64,000 bases of DNA from Sphingorhabdus lutea (GCF_001889025.1 NZ_CP018154.1:1044501-1108500), one strand, 5' to 3'; counted from the stretch's first letter, positions 18,973 to 28,859 are shown. Notes: generated by a model not told the origin, from the letters alone. Numbers and translations: made by a program.

Positions 18973-19932
18973 ATGAATGATAGCATTTCAAAAAATAAGA
19001 TTAAGGCAGATGCTGCGGCGCAAAATATCATGCCGCAGGATAGCCAAGATGGCGGATGGATTGCCGCTTTATCTGAACCATTTCGTTCGCTTGGTTTATT
19101 GGCAAGATTTGATCGCCCCATTGGCATTTGGTTGCTATTTTGGCCCTGTATTTGGGGATGGGGGCTTGCCGGCGGGCGTATAAATGATGCGCTGGCTTGG
19201 CCGTTAATTTTGTGGTTTTTATTGGGCGCAGCGGCCATGCGCGGGGCGGGCTGTGTGATAAATGATATTATCGACCGTGATTTGGATGCACAGGTTGCAC
19301 GCACCGCCGCGCGTCCATTGGCGGCAAAGACTATTTCGGTTCGCGCGGCCTATATATGGCTTGGCGTTTTATGCCTTGTCGGTTTGTTGGTACTCTTACA
19401 ATTAAGGGTGGAGGCGCAAATAGCCGCCTTAATCAGCATCATTCCCGTGGCGGTTTACCCCATGATGAAACGTATAACATGGTGGCCGCAAATCTGGCTT
19501 GGCATGGTTTTTTCATGGGGCAGTTTGGTCGGATATTTGGCCATTGCGGGCACGCCAAATGCGGCCATGTGGTTATTATATCTGGGCAATATGGCATGGG
19601 TAGTGGGATATGATAGCATTTATGCGATGCAGGACAGGGAGGATGATGCGCTGGTCGGGATTAAATCAAGCGCGCTGCGCATGGGGGGCAATATCCGCAT
19701 TGGTGTGGCGATTTTTTATGCAGCGGCGATAATTTGTTGGGTATGCGCATTTTGGACAGTGCGGCCACATATTTTGGTGTTGGCCGCGTTAATTCCCGCT
19801 GCACTGCATATGATATGGCAATTATTGCATCTGCATGTCGATGGCCGAAATGCGATTATTTTATTTCGCCGAAATGCGGGGCTTGGCCTATTCATGGCGC
19901 TTGCTTGCATCACAATTGGGATGTCTGCTTAA
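18973..19932 (+). CDS. ubiA: 4-hydroxybenzoate polyprenyltransferase
   Basis: A 319-residue membrane prenyltransferase that attaches the polyprenyl chain to 4-hydroxybenzoate in ubiquinone synthesis. The first Asp-rich motif NDIIDRDLD (with the following ARTAARPLA) and the second motif YAMQDREDD, which bind Mg-diphosphate, are both present, with about eight hydrophobic segments. The N-terminal 45 residues are polar and longer than usual. The 3' end overlaps the convergent minus-strand gene by 23 bp. Confidence 0.94.
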   Translation: MNDSISKNKIKADAAAQNIMPQDSQDGGWIAALSEPFRSLGLLARFDRPIGIWLLFWPCIWGWGLAGGRINDALAWPLILWFLLGAAAMRGAGCVINDIIDRDLDAQVARTAARPLAAKTISVRAAYIWLGVLCLVGLLVLLQLRVEAQIAALISIIPVAVYPMMKRITWWPQIWLGMVFSWGSLVGYLAIAGTPNAAMWLLYLGNMAWVVGYDSIYAMQDREDDALVGIKSSALRMGGNIRIGVAIFYAAAIICWVCAFWTVRPHILVLAALIPAALHMIWQLLHLHVDGRNAIILFRRNAGLGLFMALACITIGMSA

Positions 19933-20314
19933 AAAGTTCGGGCGCTTCATCAACATTTTTTGATGCCACTAAAGTCGCAATTTTGCGTTCTTCCAAATGT
20001 GGGTTTTCTACTATATCATCTTCGTCGCTATGCCTCCATGCCATTTGAAATTGATAATATAGGATGAAAAAATGGACCAATGCGGGCAATGTATAGGCCG
20101 CCAATAATCCGATTAAAAGAGCGCCCGTCGAATATATATCATTAAATTTCATGCTGATAAATATGGCAATGGCGATGCAGATGGCCATGCTCATCAACGC
20201 GGTTAATATTGCTCTTTTTAACGGCTTGTCATTGTGGAACGCATATGCCTTTACCGCAAAACCAATGACAAAATTCATCACTAAACCGAAAAAGAAAAAT
20301 TTAATATAGTCCAT
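19910..20314 (-). CDS. multi-pass membrane protein (hypothetical)
   Basis: A 134-residue protein with hydrophobic segments at about residues 4-22 (IKFFFFGLVMNFVIGFAVKAY), 35-53 and 60-95, and a charged C-terminal tail (HSDEDDIVENPHLEERK). GGGAGG lies just before ATG 20314. I do not recognise the family. It starts 33 bases before the smc stop on the same strand and overlaps ubiA convergently by 23 bp, so it may be the last gene of the smc transcript. Confidence 0.6.
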   Translation of the reverse strand: MDYIKFFFFGLVMNFVIGFAVKAYAFHNDKPLKRAILTALMSMAICIAIAIFISMKFNDIYSTGALLIGLLAAYTLPALVHFFILYYQFQMAWRHSDEDDIVENPHLEERKIATLVASKNVDEAPELFKQTSQL

Positions 20315-20347
20315 TTGAAACCTCCCTAATGAATTTATTCTTTGTTT

Positions 20348-23300
20348 CTAGTTACTTGTTAATAAATTTTCTGCCTGCCCCAAATCAACCGAAACCAAAC
20401 GGCTGACCCCCTGTTCAATCATGGTCACACCAAATAAACGGTGCATCCTGCTCATTGTCACGGCATTATGCGTCACGATTAAATATCTTGTGTTGGTTTC
20501 CTTGGTCATTGCGTCCAACAGGTCGCAAAATCGTTCAATATTGGCATCATCCAATGGCGCATCCACCTCATCCAACACGCAAATGGGGGCAGGATTGGTT
20601 AAAAATAACCCAAAGATAAGCGCGACCGCGGTCAATGCCTGTTCCCCGCCGGAAAGCAGGGTAAGCGAGGTTAATTTTTTACCCGGCGGCTGCGCCATAA
20701 TTTCCAGCCCCGCCTGTAATGGGTCTTCATCATCAATCAATTCCAAATGCGCCTGTCCACCATTGAATAAAGTGGTGAATAAACGTCTGAAATGTTCATT
20801 TACCGCTTCAAATGCGGCCAGTAAACGGGCGCGCCCCTCGCGGTTAAGCGACCCTATTGAGCCGCGCAATTGATTGATGGCAAGCGTCAATTCCTCTGCC
20901 TCGCTGCGGCCCCTATGTTGATCATCCTCCAATGCGGCCAATTCATCCGCCGCGACAAGGTTGACCGGGCCAATGCGTTCGCGTTCGGATTGTAACTTTT
21001 CCAATGTTGCGGATTCATGTGCGGCATCGCGCAATAAATTTTCATCAAATTCCAATTTTTCGGGTAATAATGGCGGCGGACATGAAAAACGCTCACCCGA
21101 TATGCGGCCCATTTCAATCCGGCGGCTTTCCTGATTTTCGGCGCGTGCCTGTGCCCCCGCGCGGGCTTCGCGCGCACTGGATAAAATTTCTGCGGCCTTG
21201 TGCAGATCACCCTCAATGGATTTTACCGCAATTTGGAGCATATTTTCCTGTTCCAAAATTAACGTCAATTTTTCTTGACGCTGCTCCATCTTTGTTTGTT
21301 CGGCAATGATGTCGCGCTGTAAATAGGCGGGGCGTTCACATAAAATATCTCGTTCCACCTCTATATCGGCAAGTTGAGATTTCATGGCGGCAATGCGTGT
21401 TTCCGCCTCGCCCGCGCGGTCCTGCCAATTGCGGATATTGGCCTGTGTTACCGCGCGTTTTTCCTTTATTTGCGCAATGCGTTGTTCCTGTGATGATAAT
21501 GCGGCCTGACGGGCCAGTAAATCCGCGCGGCCATTATCCAATTGGACGGAAATTTCGGCCAATTTCTGGTGAATATAATCGGCGGAAGGCAGGGCATTTC
21601 TTGCTTTTTTTGCTTCCTCATATTCGCTTTGCATCGGGGCAATATCCGTGCTTATGCCTGCAATTTCTTCATCTAACCTTTTAATATTGCCAGACATTCG
21701 TTCATGTTCCAACCGGGCCTTATCCCCATCGCGCAATGCGGTGCGATATAAATTTTCGCATTGGTTTTTCTGGGCAGAAATGTCGCCATGCATGCGGGAC
21801 AATTTGCCAATTTCATCGCCCATTTGCGAACATGATTGTTCGGCCAAATTCACCTTTTTTTGGGCAGTTTCTATTTCTTTTAGCAATGTTTTTTGCCGAT
21901 TTGCCTGTTGCAAATTGCGCGCAATAATCGCGCCATCGCCCTTTGTGATAAATCCATCCCATCGGCGCATGATGCCCGATAATGTTACCAATCTTTGCCC
22001 TTGATCCAATATGCGGCCATCGTCATGCTCTGCGACGATAATTTGTGCCAATCGGCGGTGCAATATGGACGGAGCGTCAACAAAATGGATTAACCTGTCC
22101 GCGCCAATGCTATTAAAATCAACGCCAAGGGCATTTGCATCATGTGGAAAAATACTCCAACGCCGATCGGCTATTTCGTCCATTTCGGCAAATAAATCAT
22201 CGCCCATCACACTGGCCAAGGCGGTTTCATAACCCGGCTGCGCGGTTATTTTTTGCACGATGCCGCCTTCATGCGATTGACGGGCCATTTCCTTGGACAG
22301 GGCGTTATTTTCGCTTTGCAATGCGGCCAATATGCTATCTTCGCTGGACCGTTGACGCTGTGCCTCATAATATTGCTCATCGGCGATTTTACGCTTTTGG
22401 GCTATATCTTCAATTTGCTGATTAATGATTTGTAATTGCTGTTCATTTTGTGCGGCATTGGTTTCAAATATTTGAATATTTTGGGACAATATTTCTATAT
22501 CTGGTAGGGCGGCCTTGGCCGATAATGCCCTTTGTTGCGCCGAATATAATCGGTCCATTTGCGTGCGGAGCGTCGTAACCCTATTATCGGCAACGCGAAT
22601 GTCTGCCTCCACCCGTGCTTGGTCGGCCAATGCGCGGGCATGGCTTAAATCATATTTGCGCACATCTTCCTCTGATTTGGCCAATGCTTTTTCAAATGCC
22701 GGACGCGCAGCTTCTTCTGCCCTTAAATCATCGGTCAAATCGGCCAACATGCTGCGTGAATCATCCAAATTTTGGGCCGCATCATGCGTCATTTTATCAT
22801 CGCGGGTTAATTCGTCCTGCAATCTTAACTGTTGACGTTCTAAATCATTTAATTTTTGCGCGGCTAAATTTGCCTCGCCTTGTAATTTCACCAAATTTTG
22901 GCTGGCATCATTGACGGCATCACGCGCAGCCAATGATTGCGCACGCTGACTGGCCAAATTTTTAATCGCCTCATCATTTTGGGCGGATAATTTTTGATGC
23001 GCGGCATGTGCCTCCTCCACTGCAATGGCGGCGGCCTGTGCCTCTGCTTTGGCAATATCTGCGGCGGACTTTGCCTCTTTCCACCGCACAAAAATCAATT
23101 TTGCTTCGGCCTGTTTAATTTGATCGGACAATTTGCGATATTTTTCGGCCTGACGTGCTTGTCTTTTTAAATTGCTGGCCCGCAATTCCATTTCGGATAA
23201 AATTAAATCCAGCTTTGATAAATTACTCTCCGCCGCACGTAATTTCTGTTCGGCATCTTTACGCCGCACATGTAATCCGGAAATGCCGGCTGCTTCCTCC

Positions 23301-23785
23301 AACATTTGGCGGCGCTCGGCAGGCTTTGCCGCGATAATCGCGCTAATTTTTCCTTGGCTGACCAATGCGGGGCTGTGTGCACCGGTGGCGGCGTCGGCGA
23401 AAATCAATGATATATCTTTGGCCCGAACATCGCGGCCATTTGCGCGATATGCGCTGCCCGCGCCGCGTTCAATTCGGCGGATGACTTCTAAATCCTCGGC
23501 GCTGCCATCCTTCCCATCGGGGACATATTGTTCGGCGGTTAAGGCAACTTCGGCAAAATTTCGTGCTGGGCGGGTCGATGTTCCAGCAAAGATGACATCC
23601 TCCATCCCGCCGCCGCGCATTGATTTGGGGGAGCTTTCCCCCATCACCCATCTTATCGCTTCTAATAAATTGGATTTTCCACATCCATTTGGCCCGACAA
23701 TGCCGGTTAGCCCTTTTAAAATATGCAGTTCCGCAGGCTCAACAAAGCTTTTAAAACCGGTAAGCTTTAACCGTTTAATTTGCAT
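20348..23785 (-). CDS. smc: chromosome segregation protein SMC
   Basis: A 1145-residue SMC ATPase that, with ScpA and ScpB, forms the bacterial condensin. The N-terminal Walker A is GPNGCGKS (31-38); two long coiled coils flank a hinge (around QPGYETALASVMGDDLFAEMDE); the C-terminal head has the signature LSGGEQAL and Walker B VLDEVDAPLDD. ATG 23785 (MQIKRLKLTGFKSF) was chosen over a TTG 57 bases upstream because SMC proteins start here; the ribosome site is weak. It follows two DsbA-like genes on the same strand, a sphingomonad arrangement, with a 21-bp palindrome between. Confidence 0.96.
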   Translation of the reverse strand: MQIKRLKLTGFKSFVEPAELHILKGLTGIVGPNGCGKSNLLEAIRWVMGESSPKSMRGGGMEDVIFAGTSTRPARNFAEVALTAEQYVPDGKDGSAEDLEVIRRIERGAGSAYRANGRDVRAKDISLIFADAATGAHSPALVSQGKISAIIAAKPAERRQMLEEAAGISGLHVRRKDAEQKLRAAESNLSKLDLILSEMELRASNLKRQARQAEKYRKLSDQIKQAEAKLIFVRWKEAKSAADIAKAEAQAAAIAVEEAHAAHQKLSAQNDEAIKNLASQRAQSLAARDAVNDASQNLVKLQGEANLAAQKLNDLERQQLRLQDELTRDDKMTHDAAQNLDDSRSMLADLTDDLRAEEAARPAFEKALAKSEEDVRKYDLSHARALADQARVEADIRVADNRVTTLRTQMDRLYSAQQRALSAKAALPDIEILSQNIQIFETNAAQNEQQLQIINQQIEDIAQKRKIADEQYYEAQRQRSSEDSILAALQSENNALSKEMARQSHEGGIVQKITAQPGYETALASVMGDDLFAEMDEIADRRWSIFPHDANALGVDFNSIGADRLIHFVDAPSILHRRLAQIIVAEHDDGRILDQGQRLVTLSGIMRRWDGFITKGDGAIIARNLQQANRQKTLLKEIETAQKKVNLAEQSCSQMGDEIGKLSRMHGDISAQKNQCENLYRTALRDGDKARLEHERMSGNIKRLDEEIAGISTDIAPMQSEYEEAKKARNALPSADYIHQKLAEISVQLDNGRADLLARQAALSSQEQRIAQIKEKRAVTQANIRNWQDRAGEAETRIAAMKSQLADIEVERDILCERPAYLQRDIIAEQTKMEQRQEKLTLILEQENMLQIAVKSIEGDLHKAAEILSSAREARAGAQARAENQESRRIEMGRISGERFSCPPPLLPEKLEFDENLLRDAAHESATLEKLQSERERIGPVNLVAADELAALEDDQHRGRSEAEELTLAINQLRGSIGSLNREGRARLLAAFEAVNEHFRRLFTTLFNGGQAHLELIDDEDPLQAGLEIMAQPPGKKLTSLTLLSGGEQALTAVALIFGLFLTNPAPICVLDEVDAPLDDANIERFCDLLDAMTKETNTRYLIVTHNAVTMSRMHRLFGVTMIEQGVSRLVSVDLGQAENLLTSN

Positions 23786-23862
23786 ATTCAGGGCCAGATA
23801 AATTGATCCAGAATAGGGATTGGCCCGTGATGATTTGGCCAAAAAGAGGGCGGCAATATTTC

Positions 23863-23883
23863 CCTGCTATATAATATAGCAGG
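23863..23883. promoter_or_regulatory. perfect 21-bp palindrome upstream of smc
   Basis: CCTGCTATAT, one central base, then ATATAGCAGG: perfect 10-bp arms, 78 bases before the smc start and 39 bases after the stop of the DsbA-like lipoprotein gene. There is no T run, so it is not an ordinary terminator. It could be an operator or an mRNA hairpin in the intergenic region. Confidence 0.45.
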
Positions 23884-23921
23884 CCGAATATTTGAATTGA
23901 TACCGCCCCCATCATTGGTGG

Positions 23922-24665
23922 TTATCGTGCTCCGGCTTCCTGCAATTTTTCTTTTACCTGCGGCCATGTGGCGGCGTCCAATTTCACGCCGTTAATGAAA
24001 AATGATGGGGTTGATGTAACGCCCTTATCCTTGCTTGCGGTTTTGGTGACCGCGATCAATTTATCAATCGCCTTTGTATCGGATAGGCAAGCCTTTGCCT
24101 GATCCGCCGAGACGCCGACAGTTTGGAAAAATTCGCCAACGCCCAATAAATCGGCCATTTGGACAAAACGTTGATCGGGAGGTAAATTACCAATAGCTGC
24201 CCATTTATTTTGATCCACAGTTTTCAATTTGGCCATATTGGCATCCCAATTTGCATACCATGCCTCGGTCAATCCAAAATATGCATCCGGTCCGTTACAG
24301 CGGGTTAAAATTGATGATGGTAAATCATGAATGCCGAGCATGAAGTTCCTAAATTCAAAGCTCATTTGGCCGGTATCGACCATTTTTTTCATCTCTTCCA
24401 TAGAGGCAATTTCAAAATCCTTACAATGGACACAGCTTAACGCGCCATATTCCACCAATTTAACCGGCGCATTTGGGTTGCCCATAACATATCCGCCATC
24501 CGCGCTTTCCGCGACGGTTGTGGACCAGCTTGTTCCTGCTGGTGCGGCTACCTTTGCGGCGGTTTCACCCTTGCCAAGGGTGGCGTTATTCTGGTCACTA
24601 CCCCCGCAAGAGGCGAGGGATAGCGCCAAAATGGCAATGGCTGTGTGGGATAAAATTTTCTTCAC
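23922..24665 (-). CDS. DsbA-like thioredoxin-fold lipoprotein
   Basis: A 247-residue thioredoxin-fold oxidoreductase. It has a lipoprotein signal with lipobox LASC (lipid-modified C20) and a DsbA-type active site C78-V-H-C81 in YGALSCVHCKDFE, with the cis-proline region STPSFFINGV near the end. It should act in the periplasm on disulfides, tethered to a membrane. The gene next to it on the same strand is a second DsbA-like protein (CGHC active site) and smc follows, a conserved sphingomonad order. Oxidase versus isomerase activity cannot be decided. Confidence 0.88.
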   Translation of the reverse strand: MKKILSHTAIAILALSLASCGGSDQNNATLGKGETAAKVAAPAGTSWSTTVAESADGGYVMGNPNAPVKLVEYGALSCVHCKDFEIASMEEMKKMVDTGQMSFEFRNFMLGIHDLPSSILTRCNGPDAYFGLTEAWYANWDANMAKLKTVDQNKWAAIGNLPPDQRFVQMADLLGVGEFFQTVGVSADQAKACLSDTKAIDKLIAVTKTASKDKGVTSTPSFFINGVKLDAATWPQVKEKLQEAGAR

Positions 24666-24776
24666 TTCATTCTCCTAAAATATAGGCTAAATTTAATTTG
24701 GGTTTAATTTGGTAAATAATATGGCGCATAATAGGGCATATTTCATATACCAAATGCAAGGATTATTGCCTAATTT

Positions 24777-25583
24777 CTATTCTTTTGGCAGAAAAGGGAT
24801 CATGCTGGCAAGATCATATATTTGTTTATTATGCTGCTCATTTACCAAAAATGATGGGGTGGCGTTAATTTGTTTCTCATAATTGGCCTGATCAGTCATT
24901 GCGATAACCGCATTATAGGATGGGGTGCTGGTTAAACAGGCCATAATTTCCCCCTCGCTATATCCATTTATCTGCATCAATTGGAACATGCCAACATCTT
25001 TGGCCACGCCAATCATCATGCCGGTAACATTGCGATTTTGGCTTTGTAATTTGGTTTCTTCCGAAATATTGGCGGCATTTGTGCCCCAAATTTTCGAACG
25101 CGACATTAATTCATAATGATTGGCAAAAAATTTCTCTGGCCCGCCACAACGCGCCAAGACCGCAGCCGTCAAATCTATGGCATCGCGCGCCAAATTGCGC
25201 ATTTCATAGCTGACATTGCCCGATGCTACATATTTTAATTTTAATGTCGGCGCGTCATTCACCTCAAAATTTGCGCAGTGACCGCAGGTGTAGCTGGCAT
25301 ATTCGACAATTTTTGTCGGCGCAGCGGGATTGCCCAATATATGCCCGCCAATGGCCGATATATTGACCATTTTACTCCAATTTTCTGGCGATGTTTCAAC
25401 AATATTATCCGGCGCGCTAATCGCAGATCCTGCCTGTGCCTCTGCTTGTAAATCTTTTTCTGCATTAGCATTTATAGGTGAAGAAAGTCCATTATCATGT
25501 GATGCTGAATTTTCTTGCGAAAAGGCTGTTGAGGCAAAGCAAAGGCTGCTTGCTGCCATTAAAAATAAAAGATGTTTTTTCAT
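24777..25583 (-). CDS. DsbA family periplasmic thiol oxidoreductase
   Basis: A 268-residue protein (from ATG 25583) with a cleavable signal peptide (MKKHLLFLMAASSLCFASTAFS) and a DsbA-fold domain whose active site is C100-G-H-C103 (ASYTCGHCANFE); the cis-Pro loop is NATPSFLVN. It is paralogous to the lipoprotein downstream. ATG 25583 was preferred over a start 30 bases upstream because it begins a canonical signal sequence. A 40-residue linker precedes the domain. Likely role: disulfide formation or repair in the periplasm. Confidence 0.88.
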   Translation of the reverse strand: MKKHLLFLMAASSLCFASTAFSQENSASHDNGLSSPINANAEKDLQAEAQAGSAISAPDNIVETSPENWSKMVNISAIGGHILGNPAAPTKIVEYASYTCGHCANFEVNDAPTLKLKYVASGNVSYEMRNLARDAIDLTAAVLARCGGPEKFFANHYELMSRSKIWGTNAANISEETKLQSQNRNVTGMMIGVAKDVGMFQLMQINGYSEGEIMACLTSTPSYNAVIAMTDQANYEKQINATPSFLVNEQHNKQIYDLASMIPFLPKE

Positions 25584-25658
25584 AAAAATTATCGACCCAA
25601 TAATGTAAGCCAATCTATATATTTATTTCAAACTTTCGCTAGTGTGAATATGATATGA

Positions 25659-26279
25659 TTATTTTTTGGGCTTATCCTGATTGCCTGACGCATTTTCCAA
25701 TGATTGCGCCAAAGATTGCAATACTGCCGATAATTCAGGATCACCAATGGAGCGCAGCCCGTCGCCCAATTCGGGGGTTAGGGGTTTTAATATAGGGGCG
25801 GCCTTCGCCTTTCGTTCATTGGGGTTGGGCGGGGCAACATATCCTTGGGCAATTTTCACCTTTGACACGGCGTTATAGCCAAAAAATCGGTTCACCCTTT
25901 CCATGATAACGGGGATGACATGTTGCATCATGGGAGCGTGTGCGCCAATGACCGTTAATTCCAATGTTCCGCCAGATTTCTGCCCGCGCGGAAAACGGAT
26001 CATTTCGGGTGCAGAGACGGCGGCATATTTTTCGCCGACAATTTCATCCCATCGGCTGACGATACTGCTTTGCACAAAACCAAATCGGCGAAATGCCGCG
26101 CGGCCAATATCGGGCATTAAATCGGATATTTGACGAACGCCCATGCCGCGAGGGCGTTGATATTCATTTTTTTTGCCATGCCCTTTTTTTGGGGAATTGG
26201 CCTTATTTACGGCCTTGCCGTCCCGCTTTACGCTGGTTTTTTTTGCCTTTTCTGGCTTATCGCTCTTGTCGCTGTCCAT
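25659..26279 (-). CDS. DUF721 protein (DciA-like)
   Basis: A 206-residue protein with a Lys-rich, disordered N-terminus (about 45 residues) followed by a DUF721 domain (AAFRRFGFVQSSIVSRWDEIVGEKYAAVSAP...GTLELTVIGAHAPMMQHV). DUF721 includes DciA, the ancestral loader of the DnaB replicative helicase; KH-like fold and basic tails in this family bind nucleic acid and helicase. It is divergent from mutY, with 22 bp between the start codons, and heads the minus-strand run DUF721, dsbA-like, dsbA-like, smc. Confidence 0.8.
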   Translation of the reverse strand: MDSDKSDKPEKAKKTSVKRDGKAVNKANSPKKGHGKKNEYQRPRGMGVRQISDLMPDIGRAAFRRFGFVQSSIVSRWDEIVGEKYAAVSAPEMIRFPRGQKSGGTLELTVIGAHAPMMQHVIPVIMERVNRFFGYNAVSKVKIAQGYVAPPNPNERKAKAAPILKPLTPELGDGLRSIGDPELSAVLQSLAQSLENASGNQDKPKK

Positions 26280-26301
26280 AATTTATATCATGACATGAAC
26301 A

Positions 26302-27402
26302 ATGGTCCGCGTCCAACATCAAAACGAAAATAATGTGCATATTTGTAATGCGCTTTTATCCTATTATCGGAAACATGCCCGGATTTTACCATGGCGTATA
26401 ACGCCGCAGCAAAGGGATATGGGAGAAATGCCCAATCCCTATCATGTTTGGTTGTCCGAAATTATGCTGCAACAAACCACGGTCGCGACGGTGTTGCCGC
26501 GTTTTGCCGCATTTATTCAGCGTTGGCCGGATTTTAATGCATTGGCGGGTGCACAGGATGAGGAGGTGATGGCTGAATGGGCGGGGCTGGGATATTATGC
26601 GCGGGCACGAAATTTAATTAAATGCGCGAAAACCATTGCCGAAAATTTTGATGGTCAATTACCGCAATCTGCGGAAATTTTATTAACTCTGCCTGGAATT
26701 GGGCCATATAGCGCGGCGGCAATTTCCGCCATTTCATTTGGGCATAGGCAGGTGATTGTTGATGCAAATGTTGAGCGGGTTATGTCCCGCCTATGCGCCA
26801 TTGAAACGGCTTTGCCCGTATCAAAACCGCTGATTAAGGCCGCAACTGAAGGGATGACGCCCAATGACAATTCGGGTGATTTTGCACAAGCGATAATGGA
26901 TTTGGGAACAGCTATTTGCACGGCAAAATCGCCAAAATGCAATATTTGTCCATTAGAGAAATATTGTGAGGCAAGGGCGAAAAATATTGCCGAAAAATTA
27001 CCTGTTAAGGCCGCAAAAAAACATAAACCACAAAGGAAGGGCCGTGTTTTTGCGATTATATGCGATGGGCATATTTGGTTGGAAAAACGTGCCGAGAAAG
27101 GGATGCTTGGCGGCATGATGGCATTGCCCGATGATGGGTGGTCAAAGGCGGCAGATGGCGATGGAGTCGCCCCGAAACAGGGGGATTGGCAAATATTGAA
27201 CAAGCAGGTTCGGCATGTTTTTACGCATTTCACTCTAAATATCGACATTGCGATTTTGCATCTGCCCTTACGGCAAGGGGATGTGCGCCCGTTAATCACG
27301 GATAAAGGCAATTGGTGGCAATTAAAAACACTCGACAAAGCGGGGCTGCCGACCCTATTTTCAAAGGCAGTAGAGGAAATAAGGCGGCATTTATCATCTT
27401 AA
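26302..27402 (+). CDS. mutY: A/G-specific adenine glycosylase
   Basis: A 366-residue MutY that removes adenine mispaired with 8-oxoguanine. The catalytic glutamate is E53 (WLSEIMLQQT), the helix-hairpin-helix is LPGIGPYSAAAI with catalytic D154 in VDANVERV, and the [4Fe-4S] cluster ligands are C206, C213, C216 and C222 (C-x6-C-x2-C-x5-C). The C-terminal NUDIX-like domain that recognises oxoG covers about residues 245-360. It is divergent from DUF721 with a very short shared promoter region. Confidence 0.95.
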   Translation: MVRVQHQNENNVHICNALLSYYRKHARILPWRITPQQRDMGEMPNPYHVWLSEIMLQQTTVATVLPRFAAFIQRWPDFNALAGAQDEEVMAEWAGLGYYARARNLIKCAKTIAENFDGQLPQSAEILLTLPGIGPYSAAAISAISFGHRQVIVDANVERVMSRLCAIETALPVSKPLIKAATEGMTPNDNSGDFAQAIMDLGTAICTAKSPKCNICPLEKYCEARAKNIAEKLPVKAAKKHKPQRKGRVFAIICDGHIWLEKRAEKGMLGGMMALPDDGWSKAADGDGVAPKQGDWQILNKQVRHVFTHFTLNIDIAILHLPLRQGDVRPLITDKGNWWQLKTLDKAGLPTLFSKAVEEIRRHLSS

Positions 27403-27436
27403 ATAATGGCCGCATGACATAATTAGGAGAGAAAAG

Positions 27437-28858
27437 ATGGATTTTATTAATGCGGATTATGGCAAAGCGCCCAATATGGATGCCTATATTGATCCCAAAC
27501 ATCCCTTCATATTGCAAAGGGCGCAATATCGCCAAAATATTGAGGCATCTTTTCAGGGGGAATCCATTGGCAGCAGCGCTTTTGCAAGGCGTTCATTTTT
27601 GGCATTATCGGCGGCCAGCGCGGCCATGCTTGCCATGCCATTTCCTGCCCGCGCCATGGCGGCTAGCGATTATCCCACCGTTGCCAAAATGTCGGCCAAA
27701 TTGGTGGCGGATAAGAAAATTCCAAATGCGTTAATTTCCATCGGCTTTGGCACGGGGGATAGTGATGTTTTGGCCTATGGCGGGCGATCATTTGGCGATA
27801 CATCCACGGTCAATATGGACAGCCTATGGCGCGTATATTCAATGACAAAGCCGGTAACAGGCATGGCGGCGATGATTTTAATTGGCCAAGGTAAATTGGG
27901 GCTGGACCAACCCATTTCGGATTTCATCCCCGAATTTGCCGAAATGCGCGTTTTAACCGATCCAGAAAATAGCTTGGATAGTGTGCCAGCAAAAACGCAA
28001 ATTACCGTGCGCCATTTGTTGACCCACACGGCGGGGCTTGGTTATTCCATCATTACCAAAGGGCCATTGCTGCAGGAATATTTGAAAAACGGAATTTTAC
28101 CCGGCGTGGTCAGCCGTTTTCCCCTGCCCGGATTTGAAAATGCCGTGCCCGTTCCCGACATTGCCACCTTTGCCAAGCGGTTGGCGAAGCTGCCCTTAAT
28201 CGCAGAGCCGGGGACAAAATGGTCCTATTCAATCTCCCTTGATTTATTGGGGCATGTCATCGGCCTTGCCAGTGGGATGAGTTTTGAGGCATTTTTGCAA
28301 GAAAATATTTTCAATCCATTGGGAATGAACAGCACATTTTTCCAATTACCAGCGGATAAGGTGTCAAGATTTGTTGATAATTATGCCGGATTTAACGGCG
28401 CGCTCATCCCCATTGATCCGGCATCCGCGTCCATTTATTTGGATAAACCCGCCTTTGCCTTTGGCGGAGCAGGCTTGATAAGTTCTGCGCGCGATTTTGA
28501 CAGATTTTTAACGATGCTGGCCAATGGCGGAAAATTTGATGATGTTCAGGTGATGGACAGCGACATGGTGAAATTGGGTATGTCCAATTTATTGCCCGAA
28601 GGGGTGGTTTATAAAGGGTTTAATAATCAGGAAGAGCCCCAAGGATTTGGCGCGGGTGGCCGTGCGGGAATTGGTGCAAATGCCGGTCAATATGGCTGGG
28701 GCGGGGCGGCCGGAACGGTCGCGGCGGTGGACACGAAATCGGGAATGCGCCTTGTCGGGATGACCCAGTTAATGACCGAAAAAAACCCCTTCCAAAATGG
28801 ATTGACCGATTGGGTATTAACCGATTTAAGGGCAAAAATGATGGCGACAGCTGCTTAA
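27437..28858 (+). CDS. Tat-exported beta-lactamase-family serine hydrolase
   Basis: A 473-residue serine hydrolase of the class-C beta-lactamase/EstB esterase family. The nucleophile motif is S135-M-T-K138 (VYSMTKPVTG), with the second motif YSI in KWSYSISLDLLG and a GWGGAAGT segment near the C-terminus. A twin-arginine signal (ARRSFLALSAA) lies at about residues 50-60, unusually deep: 49 residues precede it. An AGGAG site 7 bases before ATG 27437 supports the start. The substrate (ester, peptide or beta-lactam) is not determined. It is followed by nudC with no gap. Confidence 0.88.
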   Translation: MDFINADYGKAPNMDAYIDPKHPFILQRAQYRQNIEASFQGESIGSSAFARRSFLALSAASAAMLAMPFPARAMAASDYPTVAKMSAKLVADKKIPNALISIGFGTGDSDVLAYGGRSFGDTSTVNMDSLWRVYSMTKPVTGMAAMILIGQGKLGLDQPISDFIPEFAEMRVLTDPENSLDSVPAKTQITVRHLLTHTAGLGYSIITKGPLLQEYLKNGILPGVVSRFPLPGFENAVPVPDIATFAKRLAKLPLIAEPGTKWSYSISLDLLGHVIGLASGMSFEAFLQENIFNPLGMNSTFFQLPADKVSRFVDNYAGFNGALIPIDPASASIYLDKPAFAFGGAGLISSARDFDRFLTMLANGGKFDDVQVMDSDMVKLGMSNLLPEGVVYKGFNNQEEPQGFGAGGRAGIGANAGQYGWGGAAGTVAAVDTKSGMRLVGMTQLMTEKNPFQNGLTDWVLTDLRAKMMATAA

Positions 28859-28859
28859 T

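Noticed and set aside
23172..23801. 209-residue plus-strand ORF opposite the smc N-terminus
   Set aside because: Antisense to conserved SMC motifs; no ribosome site; composition is that of a mirrored frame.
26655..27338. 227-residue minus-strand ORF opposite mutY
   Set aside because: Antisense to the catalytic and Fe-S regions of MutY; no start signals.
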